A stretch of 64,000 nucleotides of DNA, taken from positions 1-64,000 of the forward strand of contig JADNRV010000176.1 in the NCBI GenBank assembly GCA_015499995.1, read 5' to 3'. Shown piece after piece: positions 22,297 through 34,187 of the stretch (position 1 is its first letter; each line of letters starts with the position of its first letter). The position numbers and the translations under genes were made by a program. The notes under the pieces were generated by a model, which was not told where the DNA came from, did no database searches, and saw only the letters and a program-made list of their open reading frames with translations. This DNA is from Flammula alnicola (taxonomy: Eukaryota; Basidiomycota; Agaricomycetes; Agaricales; Strophariaceae).

Positions 22297-24529
22297 TCAA
22301 CCAACTGTCTGATAATTTCCGCGACTCCACCAATGCGCATCTGCAATATTGGTGGCATTTTCCCGATGTCGGAACCGCCTGCGCAAAAGAAAAAGAACAA
22401 ACACAAAACAAAGTATGTAAACCGCGATCACAACGCCAATGGCAACGAGTCCCACAGATTGAGGATGGACCTCCCTATAAGTGAATTAGATGACAAGCAA
22501 TAAATAAACATGCTCAGTCGTTGGAGTAAAAATTCACGTACTGAGAGCCAAAGAAAAAAAGATTTTTATTGGTAGGCTGCATCGACTGGATGTCGGTCGA
22601 CGATGGTATGGACGAGGATCTAGTCGACGAGTTTCGAAACGGTGATACTGTTTTGTTGATCATGGTTGAAGTACTGTCTGAGCCCGAGGCCGAGGTAGAT
22701 GGATTTATAGTTCTCTGACTGTCGGGATGTGATGTAGCAATTGTGCTGAACGAGGGGGGCGTAGTGTTGATCGACGTTATGGGTGCAGGTGTTGCAGTAT
22801 GGGTGGTTATAATTGTGCTTCCCTAGGGAATTTAATGAGTAAGTTGTTAGAATTTTCACATTAGCTGCTAGTCCAGATGAGTACTACTGGCTAACCGGTG
22901 GATCAAAGTAATCATTCCCGGATGTTGTGGAGGGAAATCTGAAATTGTTTAGGACTACTCAAATGCGTAATCGAGTTCGGATACCTAGAAGAGTTGCTTC
23001 TGTGGATGGGACCAGCCGGAGACGCCGTGGACGACTTGACAGAGGTTAAAGCCTAGTATGGCAATCAATTTCAAGATTGCGCCACAATGACCGTCAGTTG
23101 GCGTCAGTACTGACAATCGTGGCTCTGCCAAATTCTCACCGATGTACGAGCGGAGGTATGATGACTTGGAGTAAAATTTGAAGCCGGTTTACTTGGGTGT
23201 TGCCTCGAAGACGTCGACGGGAATGGGACACGGTTGGTTGAATGAAGGATAGACTCGGACTCGCTCTTGCTCAACGTGCTATGTATAGGACCGGGCTGGT
23301 GGTCGGTGTGTGTAAATGTTGCGCTGCCTGTAAATCAAGGGTTAGCCTTGCTTTTTTCTAAATTCTCCAAGAATTCTCTCCTTGGCTTGGAGTTGGCCGC
23401 ATTGTTGACAGTACTCTTGAGTGTCTTATCATCGATTTAACTGGGTCCGGCCACTGATTCGGCCGTCCGGAAAAGTTGGGATGATTGTGACCAGGCGAGT
23501 CAGCACTAGTAGGGCGGAAAGTACCACTACTAATACTTCTGCTTGAGCCATGTAAAGTTGGCGGGGTTGTAATAGTTTTGAAGCGCGAGGGCGAACTGGT
23601 GCTTTCATGACTTGGAGAAATAGTATGGCTCGGAAGACTTGCAAGTCTGGTGCCGGACAGTGTGGCAGATGTATGAAAAGGATTCTCGACCGGTGGGTGG
23701 AATCCTGAATGCGGACTATTTGTTACCAAGGGAAGAGCAATTAATCTTTATCTCTTAAAAATAAACGGCCTTACCGTGTAATAAAACTTTGAAAAGAATG
23801 GATATCTGATAGAATTGTCGCTGCTGAGGGCCCTTTTCCTCCTAAAAAGTCAGCACGACTAGTAGAAACACCAGCGCCCGATTCTCTGCCTGTCTTCTGG
23901 GAAATAGTAGCGGTTATCTGTTTCGGTACATTTGTGTCTGGTCTATTTGGCGAGCACATAGACAGATCGCAAGTTTAGATCACTGGACTTGAATTATACA
24001 GAGTCTTACCGAAGGGGGAAGCTTTGAAGAGTATGAGTATTTGTTCCTATTGTCATAACCGAACCTGTCGAGCAGGTGCTTTCTTGTTTGCTGAAGCCAG
24101 AGTGATCGTTGTGCAAAGAAATAGGTAGAACTGAAGAGAAGCCGGGGTTCATGGGCATAAAACGCAGTGCTGTAGTAGATACTTGAACTGTCTGTCTGGG
24201 AGGGTTCCCCGGCTGTGTCTCTATCACCAATTCGGTAGTCGTTTCCTGGGTTAAAGTCGGGTCCATGTTCATGACCGGCAAGGCCGTTGGTTCAGGATTC
24301 GGAATCCGAGTCCCCGGACCAGCATTGTGTGGCGCAGTTGCGATTGCGATTATAGCGATAGCTACAAAGGAGTCAGCGTTTGCTTGGGAAATCAAGGTAA
24401 CGTTTGTTTACAGATACTGGTGAAAGGGGCATTTCTAGCTTGAGCGATCGTTAGTATGAGGGCAAGCAATAGTAATGTTGAGATTCTGGGGAATTTTGCA
24501 ATAACGTTTTGGAAGGGCAACATTTTCAT
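22297..24529 (-). CDS. Ser/Thr/Pro-rich single-pass membrane protein
   Basis: Nine exons on the minus strand (24529-24412, 24361-24010, 23942-23775, 23715-23415, 23295-23140, 23052-22985, 22938-22896, 22822-22542, 22474-22297) join in phase to about 554 residues. The junction between exons 4 and 5 is the least certain. The N-terminus MKMLPFQNVIAKFPRISTLL with LLALILTIAQA is a signal peptide. A mucin-like ectodomain rich in Ser, Thr and Pro follows. Near residues 503-526 there is one transmembrane helix (GLVAIGVVIAVYILCFVFVL), then RRR and a tail of about 28 residues. This is a type I cell-surface architecture like that of fungal stress sensors or mucins (Wsc, Mid2, Msb2), but no diagnostic WSC or Cys-rich domain is seen. 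The function is unknown. Confidence 0.72.
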
Positions 24530-26971
24530 GAGAGAAGGAGGGAGGTGAAAAGATGTAAGGGGTTACTTCTCCGAACATTAGACGACGAAGATGAGATATG
24601 TATGTATCAGGAATTCTGGGATGATAGATTAAGCTGAGGCTTGAGATGTCAGCTCGTCGTTGGTCGTCGCTTGTGCTGCCCATCGTGATATCATGAGCAC
24701 TTGGAAACAAGAATGGGAATGGGATACAAATGGATAGGATGATTGGTGATGCTGTTGATAAATGTGACGCGTAAAGAGAAAGGCAGTCCCTGTATCTTTC
24801 ACCATCAAAGTTATATCTTGAAACGGTTAAAGTTAGAACAAGTGAGTCTCTCTTCTATTCGTCAACAGTGAACACTTCTTATCCTCAAGTACATCTCTTT
24901 GCGTTACCATCACCTTTTCTCTTCTTCGACTACACTGAAAAGCTAGTGATATGATTTCGACGAGTGGCATCTGATCGGGATATCGGTTTTAGATTGAATG
25001 ATCCTGCTGACCTCGACTTCGTAATCGAAAATGGATGGCCGATAAGATGGATCTGCGGGGATTTCCGTTGTATGGGTCAGGTGCAGATGATATACGTACG
25101 TGCTGGAAGGAGGTGTTACGCGTACACATGTAAATAGACGCCCGTGAGACCCCAGACACCAATGCATCGAGCTGTCATCCAGTGGTTGCCTCCCTCACTC
25201 GTATTCTTGCAAGCACATTACACGCGAAGTCGCATTCAAGTTACATCTACGGGTAACCACTCTAAACTTATCCTGAAGACGTTTGAACTTTGTGCACAGC
25301 GATTCCATGAGTCAAAGATGTGTCGTCATGTGTGCACTGCTCTGATCGCTTGCGAACATAGCTCGGTTGCATATTCGGATTGCATTGGGTAAGTTTAAAT
25401 GAAGGGGCAGTGAATGCACTGTTGAACATTGAAAACTGTACCACATGAGCGCTACACCAAAATATTCATGATGTGTCTACTTTGCGTACGAGGAGCATAC
25501 GACATCAGAAGCTTCTGCCCGTGTAAAGGGGTCTTTGTGTGGATTCGGATTTGCTTGTGGGCCGCACAACCTTATATAACAAGTCGTGAGCGTTGATGTA
25601 GTGTCAAATATTGCAGGACGGTGGGTGTAGGAACTTGATTCCGTTCTCAAATTGGAATGTCAGTTTGTGGACTTCGCAATATTCCGGGAAGGCGGAAAGG
25701 TCTGGCCAGGCACGTTCGCGCTCCTGTAGTACTAGTCTCGTACTCTGAAACGTTTAATAACTTAACCACTGTGGACAAAGTAAGCTGACAGTCCACCAAG
25801 TATACAGGTTCAAGTCATTCGACTGCCGAGTTTCAAAGAAACTGGCGATAAACCCCAACTTCAAGGAGATTTACACTTAGGCACCTTTTGGGTAAGTCAA
25901 CCGGTCGGGAGAAGGGCCGTGCTGGCGCTGTGAGCGCATGTGCATTCGCGTTGCTTTTTAGAAGTACATATTCGGGAAAGTTTCCGGAAAGCTGTCCACC
26001 CTGGATGAATTATTCCTCAAAGAAGTTGAACGTTAAGCTCTAATTCCGATGGGTATCATTTGGGTATCATTGTGTGCACCCCAAATCGTGTTGAACGCGC
26101 CACCATGCACAGTCCCTCATTCTGGAGTCGCGCGAACCAAGGGTGGAACTCACTACATACATTTTGATTATCAAGGAATCTATGTAAACTCTTTTTTGTT
26201 CCAAAATCTATAACGATCCAATTGCGCGGTAACGAACCAGATAAAAGTAAGAAACGCGTACTTCATGGGTTCGCTCCAGTCGGCCGGCGGAGAGCGCGGC
26301 AAGCGGCCCGCCCCCAGCGTGCGTATTTTCTACCAAAAGCGGTATGCCAGGACATGTTCACAATTGGATCAACACGCGTGGACAACGAGGCTGCTCTGTT
26401 CTCTTGACCATCAACCAGGAGTGAGTATTCCGGTCATGCTTTTGGAGGCACGGCCAGATAAAAGATAATAGGCCGTCTCAGCTAGACCTCGGTTGATCTT
26501 GGAACTCCCACCCCAGCTCTCCAGATCCAAACATAGTCGTCCTTCCATTGGGCCTTGGCAGTGTAGCTCGTCGCAAGGTCCATCGGAGCCCTTGCCAATT
26601 GTTCGGTTGTCAGGTTGCGCTTCAGAGGAAGACAGCGAGAGTCATATCAGAGCTGTAGCTTGTCGCTGAACAGTTCGCACGCTTTTTGGACCTCGGAGTG
26701 TGCGTTAATTTTCGTCATATTTTATCCACCCTGACGCCAATACATCCTTACAGAGCGGCATCATCGACATCGTCCACTGCATCCTCCAACATTAGTGTTC
26801 GGCAGGATAAGCGTTTCATTCTCTGCTGGTAGCATTGTCTTCCATCGGTGGCCCAAGCGATTGAAAGGTCACAGGAAATAGACAACCTCGGAATTATTTA
26901 AGAGGCACGTTTTCTTATCCCGACCATCTCTCTCTTTTCGCCGTCGGCAACCAACAAACCACTGGTGATAA
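24530..26971. other. 2.4 kb gene-poor stretch
   Basis: No frame here has recognisable motifs or convincing splice joins. Several short frames overlap on both strands at 25144-25392 and 26222-26468. The last 100 bp form the 5' flank of the next gene. Confidence 0.4.
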
Positions 26972-29875
26972 ATGGCAGCCACTGCTATTAACCCACGCCA
27001 GTCCTCACATACATGGTCAACATCCACGTCGAATGTGAACGGCATCGCCACCGCCACCGCCAACTCCAATGCTGATCCCAACGCCCGACAACGCTTCCAG
27101 TACGGGCCCCCCGCCTCGCGGGCAGCCTTAGTTACTCTCAACGGCGCAGGTACACCTTATGACCCGCACGCCCCTTTGCCACCTCGCAACGACGTTGAGA
27201 TGACGCGGGATATGCTCGTCTTAGTCCTCAACTACTTCTCTCAAATTCTGCCTCAACACTTCGACTTGAGTGGCACCCAAAGTCACGCTTCATCGTCGTC
27301 GTCGGCCGCGTCACCGCAGGGCCTCCAGTTTGTCGTGCACGGCGGTGCATGCATGCTTCTCCACCCCGGTTTATACGCACTCTCACAGCAGCAACAAGCC
27401 GTGTCTCCCGCATTGCCAGTAAGAACGACGACGAGAGATGTGGACTATATACACCGTGGCTTCATGGCGGAGTACGGCGGGAATCGGCTTCCGGATGCAG
27501 CGGAAAGGCTGAAAGAGTGTATCCGTGCCACTGCTCGCTGGTTCAACCTTGGCGCGGATTGGATGAATAGTGATGCAGATATTGCTTTGCCAATGGCACA
27601 TGAGTGCGTTTCTTCTGCCCTCGTCTTTCGAGGTATGCTGACTTCGCTTGCGTGCCAGCCCTTCTGGCGGCAAAATCTACGACCCCATCTACACCGCTTC
27701 CATTCAACCACACAACATCAATTTGCACACTATTTACCGCTCGCCTAACGGCCTGCTTGCCCTCGTCAGCGTCACTCCCTTCTGGGCGGTGTCTCTCAAA
27801 CTCGTACGGTATACGAAATGGGATCCTGGCGATATCTGCCTGTTGCTCAGGTGAGCTTTTGGCCTGACTTTGGATTTGATGTGCAATGCGTGGATTTTGC
27901 GACCTGCAAGGCGATGCTACCATATTATCACTGCCCAGACCTATGGAGCAAGGATGGATGTTTCCAAGGTGTTTGAAGTTGGTCAGATGTTGGATGCCGG
28001 AGGTCGTAACCTGCTTTCATTTTGAACGAGGCTATACCCGGCCCTCGGTCCGGGATATTTTCTACAAATACTAATTTTGCTATTTTTCGTCGTAGAAATG
28101 GCACCCTCCTCTCTAATACCCAGTGGAGCCCAGAAACACTCGAAGGCTGGCTCTATACTGAGTGCTGGGCGATGGGTTACGCCCATTTCGATGCGCGGAA
28201 GAAGGCAGAAATGAGGTCTCGGATCGAGCATGCGATACAGACGTTGGCAGAGTGGAATCTCTACGTGGGCTCTGGATCGTCGCCTGAGGGCAGAGGCGGC
28301 AGTGGCAGCGAGCTCGGTGAGAGAGGCAAGCGGCGACATGAAGAGAGGGGCCGAGACCGAGAACCTGTGAGCGCACATGACGCCATGGGCGGGGGCACCG
28401 TTGTTGGAGGCGAGTTTGCGAGCCAGCATGGGTGGGGGTATAGTTTCGGCGCGTCGCCAGGGCAGCCTATGCCTGGCATGGCTCCTGCCCCTGGATCAAA
28501 CGCGGTACCTATGCACAGTCGGGTCAATGTCCGAGATTGGGGCTCCAGAGAGAAGAGCAAGTCAAGGAACATCAAGAGCCGCGAACCTAGCCGGTCAAGA
28601 TCAAGCCGTAACAGCCCATCTGCGCAGGAGATTTTCATTCCACCTAATATCGAATCGGATTCGGATTCAGACGACAATTATCCTGATTACTACGACCATG
28701 CGCGTCCAGATCAGTATTATCCAAACCCGAACCTGTACGACCAACCTAACCAAAGCACGTGGATACACCTCAATCCCAATCATGCGCCTGTCACTCTTCC
28801 TCCTGCTCTTTCTCGTGCCCCAAACACAAGTTCTGGCGGTGCCACAGATCCCGTAACCGCTGCAGCTGCATGGCACCCCCATTCACGAGCACTGGCGAAC
28901 AATGCCACGGCTGCGGCGGGCTCCAGTAATACCACGAGAGTAGACCCGTACGCAATGGACAACGTCGACGAAGCTGTGGGTGCAATATCATATGAGCATA
29001 TCTACGGTAACCCTCAAGGACATGGACAAACTCATGGTCATGGCCGCACCTCAAGTATGGGATTCCAGCCTGTGATACCTACCATTCCTATCGATGTTCA
29101 GCAGCAGATGCGCAAGAAGAAAGAGAAGCAGCGCAAGAAGGACCGTCAGCGCGCAAGGGTATCGAAGTGGGATCCGAGGCGCTTCACTTCAGAAACGGAC
29201 TCTGACGACTCGGAGACGGACTCGGATGATGAAGATAATAAGGAAAATAGGGACCGAGAACGCAGAGCCCGCCATAGGGAAGACGATACGCTCTCGAAGA
29301 GGCTTGCGCAGGGCAGACCTTGGCATCAGATATACGCGGCCCCTCGCGGAGGTGATGCCAGCTCTAATGCTCAAGTCCAGCAGGAGTATCAGCATTATCA
29401 GGATCAGCCGCGGCAGCAATCTCAATACCAGCAGCAGGAGCAACCCCCACAGATGCGGCTGCCTCCTCGCACTCAAGGTCAAGGCCGACCTCCATCTCGG
29501 CCGATGTCGCGCAATCCATCACCCAATCCGGATGGCATTCCCAGACGCCGCCCGCCGCCCCTAGACTTGACTCCGCCGCCCGTTATCCCAAATGTTCTGC
29601 CTCAGACGCAACAAATCCAGCGGGCTCCGCCTGAGTCTCTCATGGACCCCGCGCAGCTCGCACAGTATCAGTTCGAACAGCAGCAGAAGAATTACCAAGT
29701 AGAACGAGTGCAGCATCAGATCCTGTCGCAGAGAGAGCAAGCATTCTACCAACATCGGCAATTAGGCCAGGCCCAGCAGCAACACCAACATCATCAACAG
29801 CCGCAACGGGCGTTTCAGCCGCCACCGCCGCCTCAATACCCCTATCGGCAGCAAATGCACCATATTTATCGCTAA
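26972..29875 (+). CDS. Nucleotidyltransferase-fold-like protein with long disordered tail
   Basis: Three exons (26972-27603, 27659-27850, 28096-29875) splice in phase to 867 residues. The N-terminal 350 residues hold a globular domain with VVHGGACMLLH (about 121-131) followed by TTTRDVDYIHRG (about 152-163) and NSDADIALP. A Gly-Gly pair before a T-x-D-x-D signature is the pattern of minimal nucleotidyltransferases (DUF6036- or AbiEii-like). The domain continues through KWDPGDICLLLRNGT across the second intron to WLYTECWAMGY. The remaining 500 residues are low-complexity: Arg/Ser/Asp-rich, then Gln/Pro-rich, with runs of acidic Ser-Asp. The 245-bp second intron is long for this genome. The catalytic assignment is inference from the short motif; the gene model is solid. 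Confidence 0.75.
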
Positions 29876-31013
29876 GAAGCGATAATCCAGACACATCCAT
29901 ATCAGCCTACACCATCGTTTGTCCGTGCATTTGTATCATTTTCGGCATCCATCGACCAACATCAGCATTTAATAATAACAGCCGTGCTTCATCTCCTCAC
30001 ATCGTCAATTGTACCATTTGCCCCATCCACATCTCTATGCCCACGCCTAACACCCAATTGTACATGCCATCTATCTGATCTATCCATTCCTTCTCGTCAT
30101 GCCCAACCCACACTACCCAACGCATCTGTACTACTATATCTGCGTTCAAAGTATCCATCTTCGTCGCATCATCTCGAACTATACCATCGACCTCGTGGCT
30201 ATCTGCGCCAATCCGGATTCTATTAAATTCGAATCGTGCATCGATTCTCCCTGTTTGCCGAAGCAGTACCCTCCTTTGTTTCGTTATCTATCCTAACTCA
30301 ATCTGGATCCAACAATCTCCCATTATTCCGCCCAGAAGAGTCGAGTGGACGTCTCTGCTTACGCCTCCAGTCTCTGGTTACCAGACTATTTTATCCCATG
30401 CCGTTGCTCCGCAGTGTACATTAATTTCTTTTCTACTCTCACTCTCCCTTTTCGTCATCCTTTGTTGTACAACCTATTGGCATTTTATTCAAATAATATA
30501 TTACTTGCGTAGAAGCTTGTCCGTTGTAAACTTGTATTGCTATATATATACCTGTATACCAGAACGTGCTGAATATCTTTCCTGTAATATGATCAAATCT
30601 TCGACTGCGAACATGCTTCAAATATTAGTACAAGAACGAGGAAGACGATTGAGCTCCCGCTGGTGAGGAAAAGTCTTCAAAGGGCAAATCGGAGGCTGTC
30701 GACTTTCATTCGAACTGTAACACAAACCCATGGGGTTGCATTATGTACAAGCGAGTGGTACGTACGATGAGGATCGACGAGTACCCGTCCTACATAACTG
30801 TAATACAATACAACTCAGGAGTATTTGGAAGCTCCGGGTTGCGTCGCATGAGATAGATAATTTGGAGACGCTCCGTGAAATTAGTGCTGTACGTTAGTCG
30901 TAGTACTAGGAGATCGACAAAGATGTATACTAATATCCAAAGGATGGGGGATGCACAAAAGGGTGAAGATGAACAGCAAGCGTCTTATCATGCCAAGCTA
31001 TCGATTAGTCGGA
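29876..31013. other. 3' UTRs of two convergent genes
   Basis: A pyrimidine-rich and then AT-rich region lies between genes that end toward each other. No supported coding signal. Confidence 0.4.
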
Positions 31014-33216
31014 CTAGATCATTTCTCCTGCTCGTAGATGTTGACGCAAGACGGACTCGCGAACTCCGGCAAGAAGGACAGACATAGATTTGATATCCTA
31101 AAGATCATTCGAAGTAAGTGCACCAAATTATAATGACAGGGCGTACAAAGGACGACATACGATCGCTGAAGTTTCGTAGCAGAAAAAGGGCCTCGGTTCA
31201 GGAGAATATTTCTTCTGTAAATGATTGAGAATGATGCCCCCAAAAAGGTAAGAGAAGGAAGCGGCGTACATGATAGGCGCGGAATTTGTCCTTGAAGTCT
31301 GGAAAACACATGAATAAATAACTCTCGAAATGATACAGGAAACTGACATTTCGTGACGCTAGGAACATCATTGGGAAGGTCACCATAAGTAGGAACGTAT
31401 TTGCTGACCCGTACTCCAGCTTTCAGAGTGGCAATCAATACGTCTTTCTGTGAAAATTTCGGCGAACAGTACTGGAGGCAAAGAATGGAAGCAAATACCT
31501 TATTAAAAAATAGAACAAGATTCGCGTTCGCGAGAAGCTTATTCTGGCAAATATCTCTCCATAGATGGAGACTGTCTTCCTATAATTACGCAAACGTTAG
31601 TCGGAGAAAGATGTATTAATGTAAAGGTTGATTTCTTACAAGCCTGTTGACGCGCACATCCTCTTCAAGGGTCTGATTGAAGGCGAGCGGGGCGAGGAAG
31701 AGGATAGCTTGCACTGGTGAGGTTGTTAATAATGATTATTTCAAGTACTATGGAGCTCATACCATCATCGAAGAACGGGGCCCAAGAGGCACGCTTTTTC
31801 AAAAGTTAAATACGACCCTTCAGTACTCAGTTTCCATCGAGATAGAACCTACCTGATTCCTTGTTCCTCCCACATCTGCGATGTAATATTCAACACTCAT
31901 ATCTGGACCTGTACCACAGATCTTATAAGACCCTGGCTATGAAAAGAAAAGAATGGAATGAGGACCTCTTTCGACCACAAACTGGTGTTCTTCAACTCCC
32001 ATGGTTCGAATCCGGGCTCTGATAATATCGTCTTCTGCTGGATCAGGGAATATTCGATCACCAAATTTTTTGGAAACTTACAGTCTGTCGGAGCGTAATC
32101 GTCCGCAGCAATACGTGCAATATCGTCCATGAAGCTTGTTTAAATGTCAGCCCCGATTTCGTTGAAGATGATGATACTTACAATCCAGGCGAATCTCGGA
32201 ATTGAGGCCGTCTCCTTTGCAAAACTTCCTGGGTTTCTGGCATGTTCCACATAGAGATAATGTCCGCCCTCTGTGCCACAAGCACAGATGTAGGGTCATG
32301 TTCTAGGCTCAACGTTGCTTGAGATCTTCGGCGTCTCGGACTGTTCTCGGAGCTCTGGAGGAAAAGGTCATCGCTGGTGGAGTGCAGCAATGTTTTCCAG
32401 CCGCTCCCCGCGCGCACAATTATGTCCCGAGAGTCTGTGCATTCCGGTGCCAGTATCTTAAGAAGGTTGGCTTCAATAAAAAAGAGGGGGGAAAGGCCCA
32501 AACGCCACCGTCTTAGAGCCCGCAGGGGAGGATTCGGCGATGCATCCGTGGGTGTTGCCGGATAGGTACTCCCTGGTTCATATTCTTCCTTTAAGGCCTC
32601 AAGAATGGTCTTGATTGATCTGACTCGAGGTTGCGACTAGTTAGCAAATATGAAGAAATTTTCAGAACACCTCGCACCCAATGACATTGAGCTGGATGAC
32701 GATCTTCCAGACTGATCGTTCCTTTTCAAAATGCTTTGGCGCGAAGGCCAGTTGGAAATCTATCCATAAAGTTGAGCATGGACCGACACAATGGTGTCGT
32801 TGACATACTTTTCAAGACAGAACTCTAAGTTGGAAAAAGAGATTAGCGAGGAAATCAATCTCACGCGCTCGCATAATAACTGATCTATGCGACGAACTTT
32901 TCCCGACTCCGATTGACCTATTATGAATTCGTTAAGATACCTGAGGAGCAAGGAGAAATGTAGTATACGAACCTAGTAGAAGGATTTTAACTGCCCTCCG
33001 TCTCCTTTCCATCACCTTCTTTCCTTCCTGCAGAAATTGGTCTATTTCCCTCGACGTGTTTATAGCCTGCTGCGAGGCTTGAATTCGCACTTGTTCCTCC
33101 TCTTCTGTTTCGGACTCTGGTGCGCCAGACCATCGTGCTTCTTCGAACGGATTAAGTGGAGGCGAAAAGGGCGGCGAGTAGTTCTTATCCTTGCTTTTAT
33201 CTTTGGACGTCCTCAT
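31014..33216 (-). CDS. Divergent heterotrimeric G-protein alpha subunit
   Basis: Fifteen exons, two of only 20 and 16 nt (32917-32898, 32824-32809), splice in phase to 483 residues. G1 is ILLLGQSESGKSS; the next segments are AFAPKHFEKERSVWKIVIQL and DDYAPTD; switch I is RARIRTMG; switch II is IADVGGTRNQRASW; G4 is FFNKKDVL; and G5 is ETSAID. The helical domain has a long insert (about 32590-32190) and the N-terminus is extended by about 75 residues, so the protein is much longer than the usual 350. Two departures stand out: the switch II Gln of DVGGQ is Thr, and there is no N-terminal MGxxxS/C for lipid anchoring (it starts MRTSKDKSK). Agaricomycetes have many such divergent G-alpha paralogs, so a standard signalling role cannot be assumed. 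One junction near 32686/32636 is less certain. Confidence 0.88.
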
Positions 33217-34187
33217 GAGGGTAGGCGAAGCAAAAAGACACCGACAAGTCGAGGTCGTCGCCGCCGGGAAGGTAGCTAACCAAGGAGAAATGGATGTTCG
33301 TGCGGAACCCGATACTCTTGTATACGTACATGGTTCCAAATGGGTAAAGTCCAGCTAGTCGATGGTCGTGATCACTCTTGACAAGGTTCAAATTGAATTC
33401 AACGTTCAGATGGTGTGAAGGTTAAAGACGCTGAATGCCGGCCACACGTCGTCGGTACATATGTATCGGCCATTTTATGTAAAGGCGGAAAGATGAAAAA
33501 TTCCGCTTTACATAAATTTTAAACGTACATATTCCGCACAATCTGTCTTCGCAAAGTCACTTGGATCAATGCCCCATGTACCCACTTTACCAGAAAATCG
33601 GCACATCAGGATGAGAATCATTAATCAGGTCTAATCAGGTTTTTTCACGAAGGATAAATAAGCACATGTAATCCATTATCCCTATTGAATAGTATGTACG
33701 TCAAATCGCCTGGTGCATGAAAATCTACGGATACTGTAAGTATATTCAAACTTCGCTAAATTACTGATCAGGAGAACGCAACGGGAAAGCGTGGAGATGG
33801 TCAGATTGACTGAGTATAGAGATATATGTCGTCGGAACAAATCTGCATGCGCAAGGAAATTGTGGAATCGATCATCGCAGTTCTCAGGCGCTTTCCTCCC
33901 GGCCAGGGAAGGCCAGAGCAGGTCCTGGACCAGCTGACATACTTATATCACCGCAAAGACTCCAGAACATGATGGATCATAAGTGCATAAACATGGTGTC
34001 ATTGATACTGTAACCATCTGAACGCCGCACGGTACGGTGACTTGAGTGAAGAGTTCTGGTCTATTAAACCAAATTGGGCTTTATGTAAGTCAAGCATTTT
34101 GGCCCAACGGTCCGCGCAATAAGGACTTTGGAAGCATCATGCCAATCTACGAGGAGCAGGAGGATGAGTATATAACTGAGCTAAGAA
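33217..34187. other. Intergenic: G-alpha 5' flank and formamidase 3' flank
   Basis: No supported coding signal. The region contains the inverted repeat at 33474-33516. Confidence 0.4.
33474..33516. repeat. Hairpin-forming inverted repeat upstream of the G-alpha gene
   Basis: TTTATGTAAAGGCGGAA at 33474-33490 pairs with TTCCGCTTTACATAAA at 33501-33516, with one unpaired base and a 10-nt loop. A second near-palindrome (GTCGGTACATATGTATCGGC) lies just before it at about 33450-33470. It could be a regulatory hairpin or a tiny foldback element. Confidence 0.6.

Noticed and set aside
31995..32015. GGTTCGAATCC, identical to a tRNA B-box
   Set aside because: It lies inside a G-alpha exon. The flanking bases cannot form a T-stem, and no acceptor or anticodon arm is present.
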